From: an uncultured Prevotella sp.
GTDB taxonomy: Bacteria; Bacteroidota; Bacteroidia; Bacteroidales; Bacteroidaceae
Assembly: GCA_900770395.1 (NCBI GenBank)
Contig: CAAGKM010000024.1
Coordinates: forward strand, 186,001-250,000
Length of the DNA: 64,000 nucleotides
Reading direction: 5' to 3'
Shown here piece after piece: positions 9,189 through 17,783 of this stretch; the first letter of the stretch is position 1, and each line of letters starts with the position of its first letter. Both the position numbers and the translations under genes were made by a program. The notes beneath the pieces were generated by a model. That model was not told the origin of the DNA, did not search any database, and worked only from the letters and a program-made list of their open reading frames with translations.

Positions 9189-10001
9189 ATGAAGCAAAAA
9201 CAAAATAACGAGGGAATACAGCTGAAAGGGCTGACAAAGAGCAATGTTTGGGAACTGCAGGAGAACGATGTGTTCAGACTGCTGGAAGAGGCGGAGAAGG
9301 ACTCCGACATGAAGGACAGTCTCACACACTATCTGAACATCATCCGCGTGGCTTTCCAGATTGAGGAGATAACCAACGACATTGCACCAGTTAGGGCTAA
9401 ATATGAGCGGCTGGAATATAAAGTTGGCGAGATGAAGGGCAGCGAGCAGAAAAAGAAGTGCATCGCCATCAAGAAGCGCCCGATAAAGCGTGTGACAGAC
9501 CTCACCTATGAGAATATCCACCATATATCAGTGTCGAAGCTCATCGAGGTGCTCGAGAACAATTTCGGCGGCGGTTGGGATTCGCTGTCACAAAGTGTGC
9601 AGGACATCATTGAGAGCCGTTTCGACATTTCGACAACAACACTGCCCAAGGACCGTCTGCACAAGCCCGGCGGAATGTACGACAAGAAGATTGACGACGG
9701 ATACGAGGTGCTTGAGGTACCCAAAGGCGGATGGGTGGAGGCTATCTTCGTAAAAGAGAAGCCTGAGATGGAGAAGCCACGCTTCCAGCTGCAGTCTTCA
9801 GAAGTGAGCGGTAGCGATGAGGACGGCGAGGATGTCATTCCAGACGACACATACAACAAACCAGACGATGACGACATGGACACTGAGCCGGACGACATCA
9901 GCGATGAGGACATCAACGAGGAGAACTACCGCACCACATTCGCCATTGAGACTGATGACGAGAGCGGTGAGGAAGTGATTGACGACTATGATGAGGAATA
10001 A
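9189..10001 (+). CDS. acidic-tailed protein of unknown function
   Basis: A 270-residue protein I do not recognise. I chose the ATG at 9189 because a consensus promoter at 9111-9142 places the transcript start after the upstream in-frame starts. The N-terminal half is charged and helical (NVWELQENDVFRLLEEAEKD and following) with a basic patch EQKKKCIAIKKRPIKR. A middle segment reads GGGWDSLSQSVQDIIESRFD, then a GYEVLEVPKGGWVEAIFVKE strand region. The last 70 residues are extremely rich in Asp and Glu. It might bind a basic partner or nucleic acid, but this is speculation. No signal peptide was seen. Confidence 0.75.
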   Translation: MKQKQNNEGIQLKGLTKSNVWELQENDVFRLLEEAEKDSDMKDSLTHYLNIIRVAFQIEEITNDIAPVRAKYERLEYKVGEMKGSEQKKKCIAIKKRPIKRVTDLTYENIHHISVSKLIEVLENNFGGGWDSLSQSVQDIIESRFDISTTTLPKDRLHKPGGMYDKKIDDGYEVLEVPKGGWVEAIFVKEKPEMEKPRFQLQSSEVSGSDEDGEDVIPDDTYNKPDDDDMDTEPDDISDEDINEENYRTTFAIETDDESGEEVIDDYDEE

Positions 10002-10012
10002 ATAGAAAAGCA

Positions 10013-11029
10013 ATGAGAATATCAAATGATAGAAGTTCAATGCTGCACGGAATACTGCTTATAGCACTATTTGCCTGTGCGGCATTTTATATTGGCGACA
10101 TGTCGTGGGTGAAAGCCCTGTCGCTGAGTCCGATGGTGGTGGGCATCATCCTTGGCATGCTCTATGCCAACAGTTTGCGCAACAACCTGCCCGAGACGTG
10201 GGTGCCCGGCATACAGTTCTGCTCAAAGCGGGTGCTGCGCTTCGGTATCATTCTTTACGGTTTTCGGCTCACATTCACCGATGTGGCTGAGGTGGGCGTG
10301 ACGGCAATCATCATCGACGCGTTCATCGTGTGCACCACCATACTATTAGGTGTTGGCATCGGCAAACTACTGAAGATGGACCCCATTATCACGTTGCTCA
10401 CCGCCTGCGGCTCATCAATATGCGGAGCTGCTGCGGTGCTCGGTGCTGAGGGAACAATCAGGGCGCAACCCTACAAGACTGCTGTGGCTGTGGCAACGGT
10501 GGTGATATTCGGAACCACGGCGATGTTCCTTTATCCCGTGCTCTACCGTGCAGGCATCTTCGACCTCACCCCAGGGCAGATGGGACTCTACACGGGAGCC
10601 ACGGTGCATGAGGTGGCGCATGTTGTCGGAGCCGGCAACGCCATGGGACAGGAGGTGAGCAACACCGCCATAATAGTGAAGATGATACGCGTGATGATGC
10701 TCGTGCCCGTGCTGCTCGTCTTGGCGTGGACAATGGCGCACAAGGCTGAGGCTGGCGCGGAGAAGGGAAAGATAAACATTCCATGGTTTGCCATCATGTT
10801 CCTCGTGGTGATAGGCTTCAACTCGTTTGGTCTGCTGCCACAGGCTGTGACCGACTGGATTAACACCTTCTGCACATTCCTGCTGACAATGGCGATGACG
10901 GCGCTCGGCGCAGAGACCAGCATCGACAAATTCAAGAAAGCGGGAGCCAAGCCGTTCATACTGGCGGCACTGCTGTTCTGCTGGCTTATCGGCTCGGGAT
11001 ATATAATGACAAAGTGGCTTGCAGTTTAG
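10013..11029 (+). CDS. YeiH/UPF0324-family membrane transporter (putative sulfate exporter type)
   Basis: A 338-residue polytopic membrane protein with about ten hydrophobic segments. It matches the YeiH family (often annotated as putative sulfate exporters): CSKRVLRFGIILYGFRLT (about 64-81), the glycine-rich LLTACGSSICGAAAVLG (about 128-144), and GLYTGATVHEVAHVVGAGNA (about 191-210). The transported substrate is not established for most members. It starts 11 nt after the acidic gene and probably shares its transcript. The transcript ends in the tandem-repeat hairpin at 11097-11142. Confidence 0.88.
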   Translation: MRISNDRSSMLHGILLIALFACAAFYIGDMSWVKALSLSPMVVGIILGMLYANSLRNNLPETWVPGIQFCSKRVLRFGIILYGFRLTFTDVAEVGVTAIIIDAFIVCTTILLGVGIGKLLKMDPIITLLTACGSSICGAAAVLGAEGTIRAQPYKTAVAVATVVIFGTTAMFLYPVLYRAGIFDLTPGQMGLYTGATVHEVAHVVGAGNAMGQEVSNTAIIVKMIRVMMLVPVLLVLAWTMAHKAEAGAEKGKINIPWFAIMFLVVIGFNSFGLLPQAVTDWINTFCTFLLTMAMTALGAETSIDKFKKAGAKPFILAALLFCWLIGSGYIMTKWLAV

Positions 11030-11072
11030 CCTGATATACATATATAAATACCCCTTGCAAGGGGTACCTTAA

Positions 11073-11142
11073 CGACCCACGCATGGGTCATTTTACGGTC
11101 CACGCATGAGTCGTTTAACGACCCACGCGTGGACCGTTTTTT
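11073..11142 (+). terminator. triple 23-nt repeat that forms a terminator
   Basis: Three imperfect 23-nt units start at 11073, 11096 and 11119, each with the core CGACCCACGCATGGGTC or a close variant. Units two and three together form a 19-bp stem (11097-11135, two G-T type mismatches) followed by six T residues, a good intrinsic terminator for the plus-strand transporter gene. A smaller hairpin, CCCCTTGCAAGGGG, lies just upstream (11051-11064). Confidence 0.8.
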
Positions 11143-12160
11143 ACTTCTTCCATGATGCGCCCTGACGCATCACGAACTTAATCTTTTTCTTTCCCAAGAC
11201 AGGGCGCTTCCACTCTCCCTCAAACAACTGGATTACGGTGCGCTGTCCGTCGGGCTGTGCGTCAACGGCTCTCTGCACGTCGAGGAAATCACCGATACCG
11301 TTCTGTGCCACGCTCACCATGTCTTTTTCGATGAGGTGCTGGCGCAGCTCTGGCACCTCGTCAGCCATCGCCTCCGCAAGCAGCTTTGCCACGACATGTG
11401 CGCCGTAGACGCTGTAATGGGTGTTGTCGTTGCGTCCGTCGGGCATCGACGGATGCTCGCCCTTCTTGAAAATCATGTGCAGACGCTTGCTCGCCTCACG
11501 TCCCAGACCCTGCTCCAGCTTGTGGGTGATGCAGTTAGCGTCGATAAACGGTGTGCCAGTCTCTATTGCCACGTTGCGGGGCGAGATGAGGTAGGCTCCG
11601 TGAGTGTCGATGAGCACATCGCCTTCTTGCTGTTGGTCGGTGCGTGGCTTGTCCAAGTTGGCTGCCACGGTGTTGCGCAGCGCCTCGTCGTCGTTGTTCA
11701 CCGGTATCTGCACAAAAAAGTTGCGGCGCACCACGGCGTTCATCAATATCGGTTTTGCTCCGCGTTCACGGCTTTCATTCACCATACGGCGCAGGTTGGC
11801 GTCGAATGTGGTGCCGGGGTCAGTGTGGCGGTTGGCTGCAGGCTTCTCGTCATTGTGTCCGAACTGTATCATGACATAGTCGCCGGGGCGTATCTTCTCA
11901 AGCACCTTCTGCCAGCGCCCCTCATCGATGAAGCTCTTCGAGGAGCGGCCGTTCACGGCGTGATTGTCTATAAGAATGCCGTCGTCGAAATAGCACTGCA
12001 GCGCCATTCCCCACCCGCGCTCCTGCTTGTCGCCGCTGATGTCCTTGTTTGCCATTGTCGAGTCGCCCACCATGAATACGGTAATCACGCGGTCCTGTCT
12101 CATCGACGTGAGCGTGACCAGCGCCACCAAGGCGAATGTCAGTAGATTAATCTTTCTCAT
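11141..12160 (-). CDS. secreted SGNH/GDSL esterase, rhamnogalacturonan acetylesterase-like
   Basis: A 339-residue hydrolase with an N-terminal signal-like segment (INLLTFALVALVTLTS). The SGNH blocks are all present: VGDSTMAN (Ser), AVNGRSS (Gly), IQFGHNDEKP (Asn) and DNTHYSVYGAHVVA (Asp/His near the C-terminus). This order and spacing match rhamnogalacturonan acetylesterases (CE12), which remove acetyl groups from pectin side chains. It lies 36 nt after a family-10-like glycosidase on the same strand, so it is probably co-transcribed. Its exact ester substrate is inferred, not proved. Confidence 0.88.
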   Translation of the reverse strand: MRKINLLTFALVALVTLTSMRQDRVITVFMVGDSTMANKDISGDKQERGWGMALQCYFDDGILIDNHAVNGRSSKSFIDEGRWQKVLEKIRPGDYVMIQFGHNDEKPAANRHTDPGTTFDANLRRMVNESRERGAKPILMNAVVRRNFFVQIPVNNDDEALRNTVAANLDKPRTDQQQEGDVLIDTHGAYLISPRNVAIETGTPFIDANCITHKLEQGLGREASKRLHMIFKKGEHPSMPDGRNDNTHYSVYGAHVVAKLLAEAMADEVPELRQHLIEKDMVSVAQNGIGDFLDVQRAVDAQPDGQRTVIQLFEGEWKRPVLGKKKIKFVMRQGASWKK

Positions 12161-12196
12161 TGTTGTAATTTGTTTTTAAGTATTTTAAGTTGTCGT

Positions 12197-13915
12197 TTAT
12201 ATGTTTCTGCGCCTTATCATAAAACATCCCAACTTGTGGGTGATGCCTTTTCTATTCACGGTTTTGATATAATACATGCCATCCGGTATCCGTGATATGT
12301 TTATCTCGTTGCAGTTGTACGGCATTGAGGCTGTCATCACTCCCGTCAGGCTTTCTATTATCGCATATTCGGCATCCACACTCTTGGCAGCCGGCGGCAT
12401 AATGAGCGTCCTGCCGTCGTTGGCAAGCAGCTTCCCGCATATCATCGACGGAGCCGTTTCCGTCATCGGGGCATCAGTCATTACCGGCAGGCTCTCGTTG
12501 CCGAAACGGTCCATCACAGTAACGGCGTAGTGATACATATCAGCGTTGAGTGTTGAGCGGGGGATAACGATATCAGCAGCACGACGGCGCACTGCCACAA
12601 GGTTGCGGGCGTCATTGACATCCACAGGATACATGCTACTCCTATATATATTATATGTGAGATAATCTCCTGTGCTCATGTCGCGTGCCCCACTCCACTC
12701 CAGACGGTCAGCATCGTCATCACGTGTAAGATTTATGGCTGACGGAGCCTGCGGTCGTGCATTGCTTGCCCATGTCATTGGAGGAATGAGCGCAGGATAG
12801 TGGTCAATCATATCAGCTGCGAAATCGTATATGCCTTTCACATTGTCGGTGAAGAACTGTGAGCGGAAATATGCATGCCCCATGCCGTGACAGCGCAGAA
12901 AATACATCTCACGCTTTATGTCGCACAAGTCCCAGTTCCTCTCTTTAGGCGAGAGAAAGTAAATGCCAAGTCCCGGAGCCACAATTTTGCCGTGACTGTT
13001 CTCCATCCAGTCGAGCGCAAAGGGATAGAAGTTGTTTCCCTTGAAATACATCATCGGCAGGAGCTCGTCCATGAGCCCGTCGCAAAGCCATGCCTGCGCA
13101 TCCTGCCACATAGCCGTGCGCGCATTCCATCCGTTGCTGCTGTAGCGTGCAAGGTCGGCATGCTTGCCCACAGGTGAGCAACTGAGCTTCACCCATGGTT
13201 TGATGCCCTTCACAGTGGAGCTTATGCGCTCCACAATACGTGTAATGTAGCGTCGTCCCTCCACGCTGCCAACATACCTTTTCCCAACCTCAGGATAACG
13301 GATATAGTCAAGATGTATGCCGTCGATGTCGTAGTTGCGTGTTATCTCGCCGCAAATCCGTGCTAAATAGTCGGCAGTGGCGTTAAGCTCAGGTTTCATA
13401 TACCCGTCGTCACCTATCTTGCGCACGAGCGAGGGATAGGTGCGGCGCAGTGTGCGGCATCCGTAACTGTTCCACTTGCCCACAGGCATTGTCACCACCC
13501 ATGCCTGAACCTCCATGCCACGCTTGTGGCACTCGTCAACGGCAAACGCAAGAGGGTCGTAGCCAGGGCTCACCCCAGGCTTTCCCGACATACATCCATC
13601 CCATGGCTCAATGCTGCTGGGATAAATGGTGGTGGCTCTCACTCGGGTCTGTATCAGCACCGTGTTCACACCGCCGTGCTGAAGTCTGTCAAGAATATCA
13701 CGCAGCTGCTGTCTCTGTCTTTCCGCCGAGGTTGATGACTGCGCATAACTCTTAGGCCAGTCGAGACCGCCTATGGTTGTGAGCCATACAGCCCTCACCT
13801 CATGCTTGGGTGCGGAGAATGGGATAACGTTCTGTGCATTGCTCACAGAAACAGCGGCAATACACATTATTAATAATATATATATACTGAAAAATCCTCT
13901 TCTCTGTTTAATCAT
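12197..13915 (-). CDS. secreted family-10-like glycosidase (GHL10/DUF187)
   Basis: A 572-residue protein. I set the start at 13915 (MIKQRRGFFSIYILLIMCIA), which gives a signal peptide ending near VSNAQ; the longer open frame upstream would overlap the neighbouring gene. The catalytic barrel begins at HEVRAVWLTTIGGLDWPKSY and includes GVNTVLIQTRVR and DIDGIHLDYIRYPEVGKRY, both hallmarks of the DUF187/YngK-like family of glycoside hydrolases. A fibronectin-III-like C-terminal region and a final sorting-like beta segment follow. The natural substrate of the family is poorly defined. It sits 10 nt after the membrane protein gene, as part of the glgB minus-strand run. Confidence 0.88.
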   Translation of the reverse strand: MIKQRRGFFSIYILLIMCIAAVSVSNAQNVIPFSAPKHEVRAVWLTTIGGLDWPKSYAQSSTSAERQRQQLRDILDRLQHGGVNTVLIQTRVRATTIYPSSIEPWDGCMSGKPGVSPGYDPLAFAVDECHKRGMEVQAWVVTMPVGKWNSYGCRTLRRTYPSLVRKIGDDGYMKPELNATADYLARICGEITRNYDIDGIHLDYIRYPEVGKRYVGSVEGRRYITRIVERISSTVKGIKPWVKLSCSPVGKHADLARYSSNGWNARTAMWQDAQAWLCDGLMDELLPMMYFKGNNFYPFALDWMENSHGKIVAPGLGIYFLSPKERNWDLCDIKREMYFLRCHGMGHAYFRSQFFTDNVKGIYDFAADMIDHYPALIPPMTWASNARPQAPSAINLTRDDDADRLEWSGARDMSTGDYLTYNIYRSSMYPVDVNDARNLVAVRRRAADIVIPRSTLNADMYHYAVTVMDRFGNESLPVMTDAPMTETAPSMICGKLLANDGRTLIMPPAAKSVDAEYAIIESLTGVMTASMPYNCNEINISRIPDGMYYIKTVNRKGITHKLGCFMIRRRNI

Positions 13916-13925
13916 CTCACAATGC

Positions 13926-15119
13926 TCACTTAAATTCGAAATAATACCAGTATGAGCCAAAATACTGCTTGAAGGCATTGAGCTTGCGTTCCGACTCGAG
14001 CGGATACTTGCGCATAAGTTTCTGGAAATCCTGATAATCGGTCTCAAGCACCTCATTGTGGTATTGTGCCACAGGATTGGTGCGCTGATGACGGTATAAG
14101 GTCATAGCCTCCTGATAGTGCCGCGGCATGGAATTACCCACGCTGTCGGGATTACCGTAATATTTAAGGAAGTCTTTGGCAAATCCGTCCAAGTCTCTGT
14201 CAATGAGATGAATTGCAAGCACGTAATCTTTTACCGTTGGAGTGGCTTTGCCGCGTTTCTCAAGCAGATGCAGATAGCGCATGGCATTCATCGGACATGG
14301 CGGACATGCTCCAAGTTTAGCGTAGAATCGCTTCAAAGGATAATACTGAAAACGTACCGCCGAAGCAGTACCGTCTGCCAGTTGTGCGCTATCGGAAGGC
14401 ATTGGTACTATCGCATTGCCGCCGCACTTTATCGGATAAGAGAAAAGCCTCTCGCCCAACTCGCCTTTACATGCCAAAGCATACGCTCTTATCATCGTCA
14501 GACTGCTGTCAGTCTCAAGTGATTTCCGTCCTGCATCCAATGCGCCGTCATAGTCATTCTCAATGAGACGGCTCTCTGCCTTTGCACGGTAATGGAATAC
14601 CGCATCTGTGTTTGCCACAGAACAAATGCCGCAGAACATAACAGCGAATATCAGCAATGTCTTCCAAATAGTATGTATAGTGACATTCTCATACGCCGAA
14701 AGTGTTTTTTTCTGCAGCAGTCTAACTGAAAAGACAATCACCAATGACACGACGAAAGATACGAGTAGCGCCAAAGCCCACCACGTCAATGACTGCATCC
14801 TGTCAATGTCGCTGTCAATATCGGTGACCATAGCCAGCACCACAGCCGATGGCAGATACGTGATTGGGTGGAAAGCGTTGCGCAGGTGAGCAAGACTATA
14901 GACCACAAGTTGAAGGATAATAAGCACAGCGGTGATTAACACTGCTCCCACCGTGCGGTTGTAGGTTGTCACGCCACCGCTAAGTGTGTGCTGCGCCACG
15001 GCAATGATGTCTGCCTGAAAGAAAAACAGGTAGCACCATGTAAAAAGCGTAAAAACAATAGCACACATCACATTCAGTAAGATGGTGCTATTGCTTTTTT
15101 GAGGATTATTGTAGTTCAT
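13926..15119 (-). CDS. membrane protein of unknown function (Bacteroidales DUF6057-like)
   Basis: A 397-residue protein with four hydrophobic segments in the N-terminal 165 residues (such as LLNVMCAIVFTLFTWCYLFF and VGAVLITAVLIILQLVVYSL), then a soluble part of about 230 residues that looks like helical repeats (ENDYDGALDAGRKSLETDSS resembles a TPR-like unit). I recall a Bacteroidales family named DUF6057 with this layout, but I cannot verify it here. It lies 12 nt after glgB and 10 nt before the glycosidase gene, suggesting one transcript. Confidence 0.7.
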   Translation of the reverse strand: MNYNNPQKSNSTILLNVMCAIVFTLFTWCYLFFFQADIIAVAQHTLSGGVTTYNRTVGAVLITAVLIILQLVVYSLAHLRNAFHPITYLPSAVVLAMVTDIDSDIDRMQSLTWWALALLVSFVVSLVIVFSVRLLQKKTLSAYENVTIHTIWKTLLIFAVMFCGICSVANTDAVFHYRAKAESRLIENDYDGALDAGRKSLETDSSLTMIRAYALACKGELGERLFSYPIKCGGNAIVPMPSDSAQLADGTASAVRFQYYPLKRFYAKLGACPPCPMNAMRYLHLLEKRGKATPTVKDYVLAIHLIDRDLDGFAKDFLKYYGNPDSVGNSMPRHYQEAMTLYRHQRTNPVAQYHNEVLETDYQDFQKLMRKYPLESERKLNAFKQYFGSYWYYFEFK

Positions 15120-15131
15120 TAATTATCTACA

Positions 15132-17219
15132 CTATATTTTTCTTAATACCACAGCCGAGCGTGCCGGAATATAAAGCTTGAGCCACTCCTTGTGGTCCTT
15201 CACATACATAGGGTCATAATTGGTGAGGTGCACCATAGTGTCGTCGGCAAACCCGTTGCCGCCAAACTCCTTGGCATCAGTGTTGAGCACCACCTCGTAT
15301 GAGCCTGTAGGCACGAGGAACCCATAATCGGTGAACGAGCGTGTGGGGCTGAAGTTGAATACAAACAGCAGATCACCGCGGCTGAATGCCAGCACTTGGT
15401 CGCCATCGTTATGCCAAACCTCCTGCACGGGGCGTTTCTGGAATGTGCGTATGCTCTTCACTACTTTTAGCATTGCCTTGTCGAAGTCGCCGAGATAGTG
15501 GTAGCACAACTCTTTATTGTCAACGAGATTCCACTGGCGGCGCGCATATTTGTAACTCCATCCGTTGCCCTCACGCGGGAAGTCTATCCATTCAGGATGT
15601 CCGAACTCATTACCCATGAAGTTGAGATATCCGCCATTGATACAGCCAAGTGTGACAAGACGTATCATCTTGTGCAGGGCAATGCCACGGTGTGCCACAT
15701 CATTCTCGTCACCCTTCTTGAAGTGCCAGTACATGTCGGCGTCAATAAGGCGGAACACTATTGTCTTGTCGCCCACTAATGCCTGGTCATGACTCTCGCA
15801 GTAGCTTATGGTCTTCTCGTCGGCACGGCGGTTCTTCACTTCCCAGAATATTGAGCTTGGCTTCCAGTTCTCGTCTTTCTGCTCCTTGATTGTCTTAATC
15901 CAATAGTCAGGAATGTTCATAGCCATGCGGTAGTCAAAACCGTAGCCTCCGTCCTCGAACTTGGCTGCCAGTCCTGGCATGCCTGATACCTCTTCAGCAA
16001 TGGTTATGGCATTTGGCTTCACCTCGTGGATAAGTTTGTTGGCGAGAGTCAGATAGCAGATGGCGTTATCGTCCTGATGGCCGTTAAAATAGTCACCATA
16101 TCCGCCGAACGCCTCACCCTGTCCGTGACTGTAGTACAGCATCGAGGTGACACCGTCGAAACGGAAACCGTCGAAGTTGTACTCCTCAAGCCAGAACTTA
16201 CAGTTGGAAAGCAGATAGTGCATCACGTCATCCTTGCCGTAGTCGAAGCAGAGACTGTCCCAAGCCGGATGCTCGCGACGGTCGCCGGGATAGAAATACT
16301 GGTTGGGGTCGCCCGCAAGATTGCCAAGACCCTCAATCTCATTCTTCACAGCATGGCTGTGGACAATGTCCATAATCACCGCAATACCGTTTTGGTGGGC
16401 GGTGTCGATAAGCTCTTTCAGTTCCTCTGGTGTGCCGAAACGGCTTGATGCTGCGAAGAACGAGCTTACGTGATAACCGAATGAGCCATAGTAAGGATGC
16501 TCCTGAATAGCCATTATCTGTATGCAGTTGTAGCCGTCCTCAATCACACGGGGCAGAACCTTTTCCTGAAACTCTTTATATGTGCCCACCTTCTCGGCAT
16601 CCTGTCCCATACCAATATGGCACTCGTAAATAAGCAGAGGGTTGGTGTTGGGCTTGAAGTTCTTTTTCTTAAAGACATATGGAATCTCCGGGTTCCACAC
16701 CTGAGCTGAGAATATCTTGGTGTTGTCATCCTGCACCACACGGCGGCACCATGCCGGAATGCGCTCGCCGCAACCTCCGTTCCAGTGCACCCTCATCTTG
16801 TAAAGGTCGCCGTGCTTCAGGTCTTTCTCCTTTAGTTTCAGCTCCCAGTTGCCTGTGCCCTCAATGCGCTTGCACTTGTAATGCTCATCCTCCTGCCAGT
16901 TGTTGAAGTCGCCTATGAGATATATCTCTGTAGCGTTTGGCGCCCACTCACGGAACACCCATCCCCGCTTCTGCTTATGCAGTCCGAAATACAAATGTCC
17001 TGTGGCAAAGTCAGCCAGCGGCTTCTTGCCTTTTTGTGTAAACTGCGCCAGTTTGTAAAGTGCATGGTCGTGACGTCCTTGTATTGCCTGCTCGAATGGC
17101 TCAAGCCATGGGTCGTTCTTCACCAGTCCTATATGTTCCACGGCGGGAGCTTTCACTGCCTTTGTCGCAGTCTTGGCGGTCTTGCAGCGCTTTGTCCCGC
17201 TTGTCTTCTTTTCAGCCAT
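15132..17219 (-). CDS. glgB: 1,4-alpha-glucan branching enzyme (GH13)
   Basis: A 695-residue enzyme that forms alpha-1,6 branches in glycogen. It has a Lys/Thr-rich N-terminal tail, a CBM48 domain (GWVFREWAPNATEIYLIGDF), then the GH13 barrel with conserved regions I (VIMDIVHSHAV), II (FDGFRFDGVTSM, the nucleophile Asp), III (TIAEEVSGMPG, acid/base Glu) and IV (YCESHDQAL). The C-terminal all-beta domain ends in AVVLRKI. The size and sequence resemble the eukaryote-like branching enzymes of the Bacteroidota. It pairs functionally with the glycogen synthase gene at 63675. It heads a four-gene minus-strand run. Confidence 0.96.
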   Translation of the reverse strand: MAEKKTSGTKRCKTAKTATKAVKAPAVEHIGLVKNDPWLEPFEQAIQGRHDHALYKLAQFTQKGKKPLADFATGHLYFGLHKQKRGWVFREWAPNATEIYLIGDFNNWQEDEHYKCKRIEGTGNWELKLKEKDLKHGDLYKMRVHWNGGCGERIPAWCRRVVQDDNTKIFSAQVWNPEIPYVFKKKNFKPNTNPLLIYECHIGMGQDAEKVGTYKEFQEKVLPRVIEDGYNCIQIMAIQEHPYYGSFGYHVSSFFAASSRFGTPEELKELIDTAHQNGIAVIMDIVHSHAVKNEIEGLGNLAGDPNQYFYPGDRREHPAWDSLCFDYGKDDVMHYLLSNCKFWLEEYNFDGFRFDGVTSMLYYSHGQGEAFGGYGDYFNGHQDDNAICYLTLANKLIHEVKPNAITIAEEVSGMPGLAAKFEDGGYGFDYRMAMNIPDYWIKTIKEQKDENWKPSSIFWEVKNRRADEKTISYCESHDQALVGDKTIVFRLIDADMYWHFKKGDENDVAHRGIALHKMIRLVTLGCINGGYLNFMGNEFGHPEWIDFPREGNGWSYKYARRQWNLVDNKELCYHYLGDFDKAMLKVVKSIRTFQKRPVQEVWHNDGDQVLAFSRGDLLFVFNFSPTRSFTDYGFLVPTGSYEVVLNTDAKEFGGNGFADDTMVHLTNYDPMYVKDHKEWLKLYIPARSAVVLRKI

Positions 17220-17298
17220 ATAAATACTTATTTAATTATTAAATTAGGGTGAATCCTATTTTTCACATATTAAATAGCTTCGTTGATTTCTCAGAACT

Positions 17299-17745
17299 TT
17301 ATGCCTTGATTTTGAATATCGCCTTCTTGATGCCTGCTGCGTCGCTGATGCAAGGAGCATGACCGTCCTGAGGGTAGAATATCGCAAACATTCCTGGAGC
17401 GCATGTAACATAGCTCTCACCTTTCACGCCAGGGTATTTTGTAATATCCTTCTCGGCGTTGTATTCCACGTCGGGCAGCTTGCACAGCGGAGTATACCCG
17501 TAGGTCTCGGGCACGTCAAGCGGTATCTGTATGTCAATCATCACCTTGTGAGTCTCCATAACAGCCTCATCTGCAGTTTTCCCTTTAGCAGTGGTTATGT
17601 TTACAAACAGTTCCTCACCCTTGATAAAGGTCTTTCCCTCAGGCAGACTGTTAAGATCGTTCTCGTTTAGAAATGCCACAACATCCTTGAAAAGTGGACA
17701 TGTGCACTCGTAATTTTTCAGATTGTCAAGTGTGTCAATAACCAT
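17299..17745 (-). CDS. YhcH/YjgK/YiaL family (DUF386) cupin protein
   Basis: A 148-residue protein with the DUF386 pattern: HKVMIDIQIPLDVPETYGY and PGMFAIFYPQDGHAPCI carry the metal-binding His, Glu and Asp positions of this cupin-like fold. Related proteins (YhcH, NanQ) act as sugar mutarotases or anomerases linked to sialic acid use, and EbgC is the small subunit of a beta-galactosidase. No sialic acid genes are nearby, so its role here is open. It is flanked by its own gaps and is probably a single-gene transcript. Confidence 0.9.
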   Translation of the reverse strand: MVIDTLDNLKNYECTCPLFKDVVAFLNENDLNSLPEGKTFIKGEELFVNITTAKGKTADEAVMETHKVMIDIQIPLDVPETYGYTPLCKLPDVEYNAEKDITKYPGVKGESYVTCAPGMFAIFYPQDGHAPCISDAAGIKKAIFKIKA

Positions 17746-17783
17746 AATCTTACTTGTTTTTAGTTAATTAATATATGTTTGTC

